Shown: positions 1 through 5,480 of the stretch, piece after piece
Numbering within the stretch: the stretch's first letter is position 1
Layout of the letters: each line of letters begins with the position of its first letter
Source of the DNA: Bacteroidota bacterium
Lineage (GTDB): Bacteria; Bacteroidota; Bacteroidia; Flavobacteriales; Flavobacteriaceae
Length of the DNA: 7,986 nt
Assembly (NCBI GenBank): GCA_004356305.1
Contig: SMXJ01000056.1
Span: 1 to 7,986, forward strand
Reading direction: 5' to 3'
Translations under genes and position numbers: made by a program
The notes under the pieces: generated by a model
Told to the model about the DNA's origin: nothing
The model's input: the letters and a program-made list of their open reading frames with translations, nothing else
Database searches by the model: none

Positions 1-327
1 AGCTTGTTTTACATTGGATGTATTCTCCGGCATCACAATGTAGGCTTTAACATCCATACCTCGTGCAGCCAAGGAAACTGCCTGTCCAAAATTCCCAGAA
101 GAATGCGTCACCACCCCTACTTGTTTTTGTTCTTCAGAAAGTTGTTGAATTGCATTCACTGCTCCACGCATTTTAAACGCTCCCATTTTCTGAAAGTTCT
201 CACATTTGAAAAAGATCTCTGCCCCTGACAATTCATTCAGCGAAGTGGAGGAAAGTACCGGAGTTCGATGCACAAAGGGTCGCACTCGAAGATAGGCAGC
301 TTCAACATCTTTTTTGGTAGGGATCAT
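1..327 (-). CDS. PLP-dependent serine/threonine dehydratase or serine-racemase-like enzyme (N-terminal 109 residues)
   Basis: This is the start of a fold-type II PLP enzyme; the 3' end lies outside the window (family usually about 310-330 aa). My translation from the ATG at 327-325 gives 109 residues open to the window edge. The PLP lysine is K52 in ENFQKMGAFKMRGA (residues 43-56), and the phosphate-binding loop is SSGNFGQA (76-83). These motifs fit the branch with serine racemase, threo-3-hydroxyaspartate ammonia-lyase and short threonine dehydratases, so the substrate cannot be fixed; such enzymes deaminate hydroxy amino acids to 2-oxo acids in the cytoplasm. The ATG overlaps the metH stop codon (ATGA), implying translational coupling and the same transcript. 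An unusual partner for metH, since the B12-binding half would be the expected neighbour. The family is certain, the exact reaction is not. Confidence 0.9.
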   Translation of the reverse strand, partial: MIPTKKDVEAAYLRVRPFVHRTPVLSSTSLNELSGAEIFFKCENFQKMGAFKMRGAVNAIQQLSEEQKQVGVVTHSSGNFGQAVSLAARGMDVKAYIVMPENTSNVKQA

Positions 328-1340
328 ACGACTGATATTTCAAATTTTACAAAAGGTCTGGGGTCATATTGTGAAGCGAGATCTGCGATCGCTTTGATAT
401 GTGCCGGGGTTGTACCGCAACAGCCTCCGATTATGTTGATCAATTTTTTATCGAGGTACTCCTTGATCTGATCTGCCATGTTCTCGGGGCTTTCGTCGTA
501 TTCACCGAAGGCATTAGGCAATCCTGCATTGGGATAGGCAGAAACCGCCAATTTGGTTCGGTTTGATACCACTTCTAAATGAGGAGTCAATTGTTTAGCT
601 CCCAAAGCACAGTTAAAACCTACACTTAACAAGGGTATATGAGAGATGGAGATCAGAAATGCCTCGGCGGTTTGCCCGGACAATGTTCTTCCCGAAGCAT
701 CGGTGATCGTACCACTTACCATAACGGGAACATCACAATTGCGTTCTTCTTTAACTTCTTCTATGGCAAATAATGCAGCTTTTGCGTTCAAAGTATCGAA
801 TATGGTTTCCACCAATAAAAGGTCAACACCTCCATCTAATAACGCTTCGGCCTGTAGTTTATATGCGATACGCAATTGCTCAAAGGAAATCGCCCGAAAT
901 CCGGGGTCGTTCACATCAGGTGACATACTGGCTGTTTTATTGGTGGGGCCCATCGCACCTGCGACAAATCGGGGTTTGTGAGGTTCTAACTCCGTGAATT
1001 TATCTGCTGCTTTCTTGGCAATTTCAGCACTTTCAAAATTCAACTCATATACCAGGTCTTCCATTTCATAGTCTGCCATTGCAACGGTGGTACTTGAAAA
1101 AGTATTGGTTTCCACAATGTCTGCGCCTGCTTCGAAGTACTTTGAATGTACTTCGGCTATAGCCTGGGGTTGAGTGAGAGAAAGCAGATCGTTGTTCCCT
1201 TTCACGGATTTGTGAAAATCTTTAAATCGGTGGCCCCGGAAATCTTCTTCGGAGAAATTGTAGCGCTGAAGCATGGTCCCCATGGCTCCATCGAGGATGA
1301 GGATCCTGTTTTGCAGTGCTTTGTAAATATCTTTCTTCAT
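324..1340 (-). CDS. metH: Homocysteine S-methyltransferase, stand-alone N-terminal domain of split methionine synthase
   Basis: 338 aa, equivalent only to the homocysteine-binding barrel of cobalamin-dependent methionine synthase (full MetH is about 1200 aa). Visible marks are LDGAMGTMLQ (residues 16-25), ETNTFSST (77-84), and the zinc-binding cysteines C244 (GFNCALGA) and C307/C308 (GGCCGT). The folate, cobalamin and reactivation domains are absent; in Bacteroidota MetH is commonly split, and the other half should be a separate gene, which is not in this window. The protein ends naturally after the barrel, so I read it as a complete split subunit and not a truncation. The ATG at 1340 is the only good start: an in-frame TAG lies three codons upstream, and no Shine-Dalgarno site is seen. 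It is preceded by a long leader with a SAM-I riboswitch, and its TGA overlaps the ATG of the dehydratase-like gene. Confidence 0.95.
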   Translation of the reverse strand: MKKDIYKALQNRILILDGAMGTMLQRYNFSEEDFRGHRFKDFHKSVKGNNDLLSLTQPQAIAEVHSKYFEAGADIVETNTFSSTTVAMADYEMEDLVYELNFESAEIAKKAADKFTELEPHKPRFVAGAMGPTNKTASMSPDVNDPGFRAISFEQLRIAYKLQAEALLDGGVDLLLVETIFDTLNAKAALFAIEEVKEERNCDVPVMVSGTITDASGRTLSGQTAEAFLISISHIPLLSVGFNCALGAKQLTPHLEVVSNRTKLAVSAYPNAGLPNAFGEYDESPENMADQIKEYLDKKLINIIGGCCGTTPAHIKAIADLASQYDPRPFVKFEISVV

Positions 1341-1361
1341 GTATAACTATTTTGCGACAGG

Positions 1362-1413
1362 CCTGCCTGCCATCAGCCTGCCATCAGCCTGCCGATAGGC
1401 AGGGTAGGCAGGG
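1362..1413. repeat. Nested CCTGCC/GGCAGG repeat cluster in the metH leader
   Basis: The left side has CCTGCC four times (1362, 1366, 1377, 1388), two of them in a tandem 11-mer ATCAGCCTGCC (1372-1382, 1383-1393). The right side has the 9-mer TAGGCAGGG twice in tandem (1396-1404, 1405-1413). CCTGCC-GATA-GGCAGG at 1388-1403 is a perfect hairpin. It is much more GC-rich than its surroundings and lies only about 20 bp before the metH ATG. It resembles the palindromic intergenic repeats scattered in flavobacterial genomes; a role is not shown. Confidence 0.8.
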
Positions 1414-1427
1414 GTAGTAGCGACATC

Positions 1428-1454
1428 CTCTCCTGTGCCAAAGGCTTTGGAGAG
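1428..1454. repeat. Double inverted repeat CTCTCC...GGAGAG
   Basis: CTCTCC (1428-1433) pairs with GGAGAG (1449-1454), and within it CCAAAG (1438-1443) pairs with CTTTGG (1445-1450). The two stems share bases, so only one can form fully at a time. It belongs to the repeat-rich block in the metH leader and looks like the CCTCTCC-type palindromes common between flavobacterial genes. Confidence 0.65.
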
Positions 1455-1462
1455 ATAGAGCG

Positions 1463-1480
1463 TCCCGATAATTATCGGGA
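1463..1480. repeat. Perfect 18-bp palindrome TCCCGATAATTATCGGGA
   Basis: Every base pairs with its mirror. The motif type (TCCCGAT...ATCGGGA) is a recurrent intergenic palindrome in Bacteroidota as I recall. It sits in the metH leader downstream of the SAM-I riboswitch, and would be transcribed as a hairpin. Confidence 0.8.
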
Positions 1481-1525
1481 AACCCGGTCCTCTTTAGCTT
1501 TAGCGTAAAAGGGGTCGCCATTATA

Positions 1526-1543
1526 CTCCTTAAAATTAAAGAG
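1526..1543 (-). other. Leader hairpin covering an AAGGAG sequence
   Basis: Read on the minus strand, CTCTTTAA (1543-1536) can pair with TTAAGGAG (1533-1526) with one G-U pair, apart from a few bases needed for the loop. The 3' arm holds AAGGAG, followed four bases later by an ATG (1521-1519). It lies between the SAM-I aptamer and metH, so it is a candidate part of the expression platform. Stability and use are untested. Confidence 0.35.
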
Positions 1544-1553
1544 TTTATAAATA

Positions 1554-1564
1554 TTATCAAGAAA
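1554..1564 (-). promoter_or_regulatory. Sequence complementary to the P1 strand of the SAM-I riboswitch (candidate switching arm)
   Basis: On the minus strand these 11 bases read TTTCTTGATAA, the exact reverse complement of TTATCAAGAAA (1692-1682), which contains the 5' strand of aptamer helix P1. The arm starts 27 bases after the 3' end of P1. Pairing with it would exclude P1, as expected for a riboswitch expression platform. This is an inference from complementarity; no clear U-run terminator follows. Confidence 0.5.
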
Positions 1565-1591
1565 AAGTAAGAGGAAGGTCCTATTTTGAGT

Positions 1592-1693
1592 GTTATCTAT
1601 TTCGCGCCGGCGAATAGAATTTAGCACCTTCTCCGTATGACAGAGGGTTGCTAAGGTTTCAAAGGGTCTATTCCCTCCACCTTTCTTGATAAC
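1592..1693 (-). promoter_or_regulatory. SAM-I (S-box) riboswitch in the metH leader
   Basis: An RNA aptamer that binds S-adenosylmethionine and turns off methionine genes. Conserved S-box blocks are present in order on the minus strand: GTTATCAAGA (P1 5' strand, kink region), GGTGGAGGGA, GACCCTTTGAAACC, TAGCAACC, GGTGCTAAATTC and GATAAC. P1 is GTTATC (1693-1688) with GATAAC (1597-1592). P3 contains ACC/GGT and CTCTG/CGGAG closing the loop TCATA. P4 is CTATTCGC with GCGAAATAG, one base bulged. The overall length of about 102 nt is normal. The match to the S-box core is close enough that I regard the class as secure. It lies 251 nt before the metH start, so control is probably not by simple masking of the start site. 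Open reading frames across it are chance readings of the RNA gene. Confidence 0.95.
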
Positions 1694-1717
1694 GTTAAAA
1701 ATGGTAATGAACTTCTG

Positions 1718-1748
1718 CAAATAAAGGGTAAAAAATGGTTTTGCGCAA
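1718..1748 (-). promoter_or_regulatory. Probable promoter of the metH leader
   Basis: On the minus strand, TTTATTTG (1725-1718) matches seven of eight positions of the Bacteroidota -7 box TAnnTTTG, and TTG (1748-1746) lies 20 bases upstream, as expected for the -33 box. Transcription would begin near 1711, just before the SAM-I aptamer at 1693. The fit with the riboswitch position supports it. Confidence 0.6.
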
Positions 1749-1889
1749 CAATTTTGTCATGAATTCTCCATACTATAATCGTGAAGGCCTGTGTTTTCCC
1801 AGGATGGAAAGTGTGTTGTTCCTTACTTCGGTCATTAATCGATGCATCATAGAAACCATAAATAGTTTTCGTAGTTTTACCAAAATGAT

Positions 1890-1897
1890 TACATTTG
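1890..1897 (+). promoter_or_regulatory. Probable -7 box of the metK promoter
   Basis: TACATTTG is a full match to the Bacteroidota -7 consensus TAnnTTTG. The -33 box is weak: only GTTTTC near 1865-1870, with no exact TTG at the usual spacing. Transcription would start around 1903, placing the SAM-II aptamer at the extreme 5' end of the metK transcript. Confidence 0.65.
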
Positions 1898-1908
1898 CGC
1901 TCGAATAT

Positions 1909-1958
1909 GAGGAAAGATTTGACTGATTGCAACCTCCAAAAAAAATGCTAAAGGCAGT
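1909..1958 (+). promoter_or_regulatory. SAM-II riboswitch in the metK leader
   Basis: A compact H-type pseudoknot aptamer for S-adenosylmethionine, unrelated in fold to SAM-I; the class is known from Alphaproteobacteria and Bacteroidota. The conserved core GATTTGACTGATTGCAA (1916-1932) and the downstream AAATGCTAAAGG (1943-1954) are present. P1 is short, GAGG (1909-1912) with CCTC (1933-1936). The pseudoknot helix forms from ACTG (1922-1925) with CAGT (1955-1958) and GCA (1929-1931) with TGC (1946-1948); between them lie ATT and TAAAGG, where the ligand pocket is expected. P1 is shorter than in the well-studied alphaproteobacterial examples. It ends 61 nt before the metK ATG, so its output may depend on the downstream complement at 1981-1990. 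The identification is from core motifs and pairing, without a covariance search. Confidence 0.85.
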
Positions 1959-1980
1959 GTAAACTACCTTCGACGTTTTC

Positions 1981-1990
1981 GTCAAATCTT
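1981..1990 (+). promoter_or_regulatory. Sequence complementary to the SAM-II core (candidate switching arm)
   Basis: GTCAAATCTT is the exact reverse complement of AAGATTTGAC (1914-1923), which covers loop 1 and the first two bases of the pseudoknot helix. Pairing would prevent the aptamer fold. Its first three bases also close a small hairpin, GACG-TTTT-CGTC (1972-1983), followed by pyrimidine-rich TCTTCTTC; the two structures exclude each other. A switch is plausible but inferred. Confidence 0.5.
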
Positions 1991-2019
1991 CTTCAGCAAA
2001 TAAATTATAAAACCATTTT

Positions 2020-3276
2020 ATGTCGTATTTATTTACCTCAGAAAGTGTTTCGGAAGGACATCCGGATAAAGTTGCAGATCAGATAAGTGACGCTTTGATC
2101 GATAACTTTTTGGCCTTTGACCCACAGTCGAAAGTGGCTTGTGAGACCCTTGTCACCACAGGACAGGTGGTGCTTGCGGGAGAGGTAAAATCTAATGTAT
2201 ATTTGGATGTACAAAAGATCGCACGCGATGTGATCAACAGAATTGGTTACACAAAAAGTGAATATCAATTTGACGGAAATTCTTGCGGGGTGTTTTCTGC
2301 CATCCATGAGCAGAGTGATGATATTAACCGTGGAATTGACCGCTCAAACGGAGAAGGGCAAGGTGCCGGAGATCAAGGCATGATGTTTGGCTATGCGACC
2401 ACAGAAACCGATAATTTCATGCCGTTGGCTTTGGATCTATCACATAAATTATTGATCGAATTGGCGGCATTGCGAAAGGAAAATAAGGACATCACCTATT
2501 TACGCCCGGATTCCAAAAGCCAGGTAACAATTGAATATAGCGATGAGAATAAACCAATCCGTATAGATTCAATCGTAGTATCCACTCAACATGACCAGTT
2601 TGATAGTGATGATGATCGCATGCTGGCTAAAATTAAAAGTGACGTCATCGAGATATTGATCCCTAGATTGAAGATGCGATTGAATCCGGAAATTCAGAAG
2701 TTGTTCAACAATGATATAAAATACCACATCAACCCAACGGGGAAGTTTGTAATTGGGGGCCCACATGGAGATACGGGATTGACCGGTCGTAAAATCATAG
2801 TGGATACCTATGGAGGAAAAGGGGCCCACGGGGGCGGTGCATTTAGCGGAAAAGACCCGAGTAAGGTCGACCGTTCTGCATCCTATGCAACCCGACACAT
2901 CGCAAAGAACTTAGTAGCTGCAGGATTATGCGATGAAATTTTGGTTCAGGTGAGTTATGCGATTGGAGTGGTTGAACCATTGGGTCTATTTGTGGATACC
3001 TACGGAACTTCTAAGGTAAACTTAACCGATGGTGAAATTGCGAAGACTATTTATAAGATTTTCGATATGCGCCCCGCTGCCATAGAGGAACGATTAAAAC
3101 TGAGACAGCCAATATACTTTGAAACGGCTGCATATGGTCATATGGGAAGAAAGAATGAGGTGGTCTCTAAAACTTTCTACACTCCGGACGGCAAGAAGAA
3201 AACATTGGAAGTAGAGTTATTTACCTGGGAGAAGCTGGATTATGTCGACCGGGTGAAAACCGCTTTTGGACTGTAA
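2020..3276 (+). CDS. metK: Methionine adenosyltransferase (S-adenosylmethionine synthetase)
   Basis: Cytoplasmic enzyme making SAM, phosphate and diphosphate from methionine and ATP. 418 aa, in the normal range for bacterial MetK, or slightly longer, and complete. Signature elements are GHPDK near the N-terminus (13-17), the methionine/ATP loop GAGDQG (115-120), the P-loop-like glycine stretch GGGAFSGKDPSKVDRSA (271-287), and GGPHGDTGLTGRK (246-258). The start MSYLFTSESVSEGHPDK matches the family and has an AT-rich upstream region without Shine-Dalgarno, usual for Bacteroidota. It is transcribed alone, divergently from metH, behind a SAM-II riboswitch, which gives feedback by its own product. 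The next gene is convergent, about 100 bp away; I see no convincing terminator hairpin in that gap. Confidence 0.98.
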   Translation: MSYLFTSESVSEGHPDKVADQISDALIDNFLAFDPQSKVACETLVTTGQVVLAGEVKSNVYLDVQKIARDVINRIGYTKSEYQFDGNSCGVFSAIHEQSDDINRGIDRSNGEGQGAGDQGMMFGYATTETDNFMPLALDLSHKLLIELAALRKENKDITYLRPDSKSQVTIEYSDENKPIRIDSIVVSTQHDQFDSDDDRMLAKIKSDVIEILIPRLKMRLNPEIQKLFNNDIKYHINPTGKFVIGGPHGDTGLTGRKIIVDTYGGKGAHGGGAFSGKDPSKVDRSASYATRHIAKNLVAAGLCDEILVQVSYAIGVVEPLGLFVDTYGTSKVNLTDGEIAKTIYKIFDMRPAAIEERLKLRQPIYFETAAYGHMGRKNEVVSKTFYTPDGKKKTLEVELFTWEKLDYVDRVKTAFGL

Positions 3277-3377
3277 AACTTAACATTACGACTTCCTGTT
3301 ACAATCTTTATCCGGCATAAAAAAGGGATGTTCTTCAAAAAAAATACAACAGCAGCAATATTCTTATGATCTTCAAT

Positions 3378-3599
3378 TTATTTCATACTTCTAACAAGTG
3401 TACCATTGGACCATTCACCAATTTGCTTCACGAGGTTCTCGTTGTGATAATATCCTCTTCCATGATATTTTCCATTTTTCCAATCTCCACCATAATAGGC
3501 CTCGTCTTCGAAAAAGTACCGTCCCATTCCATGAAATTCATTGTCGCTGTTGAACATTCCTGAATATTTACCTCCACCGGAAAATTTATATGTACCCAT
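3378..3599 (-). CDS. MORN-repeat protein, probably a C-terminal fragment
   Basis: 73 aa made of MORN repeats: KYSGMFNSDNEFHGMGRYFF (residues 11-30), YYGGDWKNGKYHGRGYYHN (35-53), and a degraded third, IGEWSNGTLV. MORN repeats form extended beta-hairpin stacks; in bacteria their function is mostly unknown. There is no signal peptide. The ATG at 3599 lies inside the 3' end of the propeller gene in a different frame (14-nt overlap). Its first residues, MGTYKFSGGGKY, are typical of the middle of a MORN array, where HGxG would precede, so I think this is the tail of a longer protein left after a deletion, not a designed small gene. A small intact gene translated by coupling remains possible. Confidence 0.6.
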   Translation of the reverse strand: MGTYKFSGGGKYSGMFNSDNEFHGMGRYFFEDEAYYGGDWKNGKYHGRGYYHNENLVKQIGEWSNGTLVRSMK

Positions 3600-4236
3600 A
3601 TATAGATTTCCATTCTTCTGCCCCTGTGTTAATATTAATTTTTTTCAAATTCTTCGCTGTGGGGAGTATCAATCCATCATCGAGCAATAAAGGACGCCCC
3701 GTGACTATCTCAGACCCCCTTAATTTAATATAACTGTCCTGCTCTCCCGTATTTAAATCGTATATCGCCACTGCATTAGCGTATTGATCTTTAGCTCTTC
3801 TTTGACCGGTTACTACCAACTTGTTTTGTGGCATCATAACATCACAAGTGGTGATCATTTTCCATCCATTACTTTGAGTAGTGAACAATACCTTGCCGGA
3901 CATATAATCAATTACAGCTTTTTTGGTGATAACCCCTCCAAATCCCGTTTGCCCAACTACTACATAAGGTGCATTGGGAATGAAATTTAATTCTTCGGGT
4001 TTTACTTTTCCATATTCAGTGAAATTAAAAAGTAAATCGTCCGTTCCCGGTTTTATCCCGACCAAACCATCGTTGGTGGCCACAACCATGGTGCCCCCTT
4101 GGGTAAGGGTCATATCATTGATCTTTGCGCCCACTTCGTATTTATAATCCGGAGTTACGGCTCTTTGTGCCTTTGCATTGAAAACAAATAAAAGTACCAG
4201 GCAAAATAGTGTCGTTATTACGTTTGAAGATTTCAT
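3586..4236 (-). CDS. Secreted PQQ-like beta-propeller protein, probably truncated (N-terminal 216 residues)
   Basis: The protein begins with a clear Sec signal peptide: basic start, hydrophobic core TLFCLVLLFVF (9-19), and an AKA-Q cleavage site (21-24). The mature part has propeller-type strands ending in turns such as IYDLNTGEQD (158-167) and ININTGAEEWK (200-210), the latter the classical PQQ-repeat turn. About four repeats are seen, too few for a closed propeller of six to eight blades. Directly after the last turn the frame ends in SIYGYI, and MORN coding sequence begins in another frame. Related flavobacterial proteins, as I recall them, continue for several hundred residues, so this is likely a remnant of a deletion. 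Function of the family is unknown; no catalytic residues are visible. Confidence 0.75.
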   Translation of the reverse strand: MKSSNVITTLFCLVLLFVFNAKAQRAVTPDYKYEVGAKINDMTLTQGGTMVVATNDGLVGIKPGTDDLLFNFTEYGKVKPEELNFIPNAPYVVVGQTGFGGVITKKAVIDYMSGKVLFTTQSNGWKMITTCDVMMPQNKLVVTGQRRAKDQYANAVAIYDLNTGEQDSYIKLRGSEIVTGRPLLLDDGLILPTAKNLKKININTGAEEWKSIYGYI

Positions 4237-4262
4237 AATCGTGGTGTTTTAATTAGATAATT

Positions 4263-4270
4263 CAAATATG
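4263..4270 (-). promoter_or_regulatory. Possible -7 box for the propeller gene
   Basis: CATATTTG on the minus strand matches seven of eight positions of TAnnTTTG, 27 bases before the ATG at 4236. No TTG is found at the expected -33 spacing. The surrounding AT-rich spacer (4237-4450) otherwise holds nothing I can identify. Confidence 0.3.
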
Positions 4271-4450
4271 TAAAATATTAAGAAAGAACGAGATAGGTCA
4301 ATTGACGTATAAATGTAAGAATTAAGGTGGAAGTAAAAAACAAAAAAAGGATTGGAATGAAAATACTTCACTTTCCGGAAGGGTCATTCAAATATCAATA
4401 TGACTATCGCCAAAGAGCCATCAAATCCTTGCTAGGTAAGATGGTGTACC

Positions 4451-5404
4451 CTATTTTGAGAATGTTACGTGTGAAACACGCTTTTGAAGTACCGATATTT
4501 TCTTCTGAAGGTTGTCCAAAAATTCCTTATGCGAAGCACTTTCCGGATTAAATGGTCTGTGCTCCAGACCTTTCTGTATAGTGTCTATTTCTTTTTGAAG
4601 TGTTTCTGTTTCTGAAGCGATCCAAACCCCCCGGAACTTTTCCCAAATAATTTGAATGGCCGTTTCATTGGGGTGTAGCATATCTTGCCTGTAAAAGCGG
4701 TAATCGCGCAGTTCGTCCATCATTATTTCATATGAAGGAAAGTAGCGAATACCTTCGTCCCTATCAACTACCTGATGCAAGGCGGTGATCAAATGGGCCT
4801 TGCTCCTGGCATTCTCTATCATTCCATCTTTGCTATGCCGCACCGGAGAAACCGTTGTTATGACCATAGCATGAGGGTTCACTTCTTTGATCAACGCAAT
4901 GGTCTTCTCGAGTGATGCTGAAATAGTTTCCACCGAAAGCAACTCTTTAGAAAATTCTTTTTGTGCCACTTTATGACAGTTTGCCACGAGCAAACCGGTA
5001 GTATTATATCGATACACCCAAGCCGTACCACAGGTCAAAACAATATGTGAAGCTACAGATAAATATTCTTTGAACTGCTGAAGTGTATTATTCAGCTTTG
5101 TTAAAAATATAGCTTCCGATTCGGATGAAATCGAAGAATGCACCTCAAAGCAATACCAATTTTCTTCTTTCTGAAAAATATCTGCCTCTGTAAAATATTC
5201 ATTCCGAATGGCCCGTTCGACCAATCCCAGGATAGAAACGGGGTTAAATATTATACCAAAGGGGTTTTGCAGATTCTGAAACTTAAAATATTCGAGTTTT
5301 CCGCCTATATTTTCGGTGAAACATGAACCCAACAGTAAGACCTTTGACTCGTAGTCTATCTGGTTATTCTCTGGTGTGAGTTGAATATGAGTTTGTAGTT
5401 TCAA
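4451..5404 (-). CDS. GSCFA-domain (SGNH-like) hydrolase family protein
   Basis: 317 aa, dominated by one GSCFA domain. The naming motif is LLLGSCFTEN (residues 23-32), supplying the putative nucleophile serine S27. LTCGTAWVYR (123-132), NCHK (142-145) and TVSPVRH (184-190) are further conserved blocks, and DMLHPN (241-246) holds the D-x-x-H pair that fits the SGNH hydrolase pattern. Substrate unknown; ester hydrolysis is inferred from the fold. No signal peptide, so probably cytoplasmic. The start codon is TTG at 5404-5402: an in-frame TAA is two codons upstream, and no in-frame ATG occurs before residue 180, while the sequence from MKLQTHIQL onward looks like a normal family N-terminus. It follows alaS on the same strand after 76 bp containing a GC-rich hairpin; this neighbourhood is familiar in flavobacteria. 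Confidence 0.9.
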   Translation of the reverse strand: MKLQTHIQLTPENNQIDYESKVLLLGSCFTENIGGKLEYFKFQNLQNPFGIIFNPVSILGLVERAIRNEYFTEADIFQKEENWYCFEVHSSISSESEAIFLTKLNNTLQQFKEYLSVASHIVLTCGTAWVYRYNTTGLLVANCHKVAQKEFSKELLSVETISASLEKTIALIKEVNPHAMVITTVSPVRHSKDGMIENARSKAHLITALHQVVDRDEGIRYFPSYEIMMDELRDYRFYRQDMLHPNETAIQIIWEKFRGVWIASETETLQKEIDTIQKGLEHRPFNPESASHKEFLDNLQKKISVLQKRVSHVTFSK

Positions 5405-5435
5405 GATTTAATTATCAAATGAATATGGAACCTAT

Positions 5436-5462
5436 CACCCCCACCAGGGGTCGGGTGGGGTG
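5436..5462. repeat. GC-rich inverted repeat between alaS and the GSCFA gene
   Basis: CACCCCCAC (5436-5444) pairs with GTGGGGTG (5455-5462) with one C bulged, around a 10-base loop. It sits just after the alaS stop but has no T-run on the minus strand, so it is not a standard intrinsic terminator. It resembles the flavobacterial intergenic palindromes also seen in the metH leader. Confidence 0.6.
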
Positions 5463-5480
5463 TTCTTCCGCTTATATCTA

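Noticed and set aside
646..997. Plus-strand frames of 74-111 codons within metH
   Set aside because: They are antisense readings of a conserved, clearly coding gene.
1472..1720. 82-codon minus-strand reading frame between metH and metK
   Set aside because: It lies across the SAM-I aptamer, switching arm and a palindrome; its translation resembles no protein and the RNA motifs explain the sequence.
1735..1985. Reading frames on both strands in the metH-metK spacer (63-93 codons)
   Set aside because: They overlap each other, the promoters and the SAM-II aptamer, and show no protein-like pattern.
3277..3377. Possible bidirectional terminator between metK and the MORN fragment
   Set aside because: Only a weak TTAT...ATAA pairing and A-runs are present; no stem with adequate GC pairs next to a T-run could be found.
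3428..3613. Third-frame minus-strand reading frame over the propeller-MORN junction
   Set aside because: Its translation has no MORN or propeller pattern and is a shadow of the MORN frame.
4327..4551. Plus-strand frame of 74 codons (GTG start; ATG at 4357) with a basic, hydrophobic middle
   Set aside because: About 100 bases overlap the 3' end of the GSCFA gene on the opposite strand, no promoter or ribosome site is seen, and I recognise no family. A small gene cannot be fully excluded.
5436..5462. Intrinsic terminator for alaS
   Set aside because: The hairpin is strong enough, but no T-run follows on the minus strand, so it is listed as a repeat.
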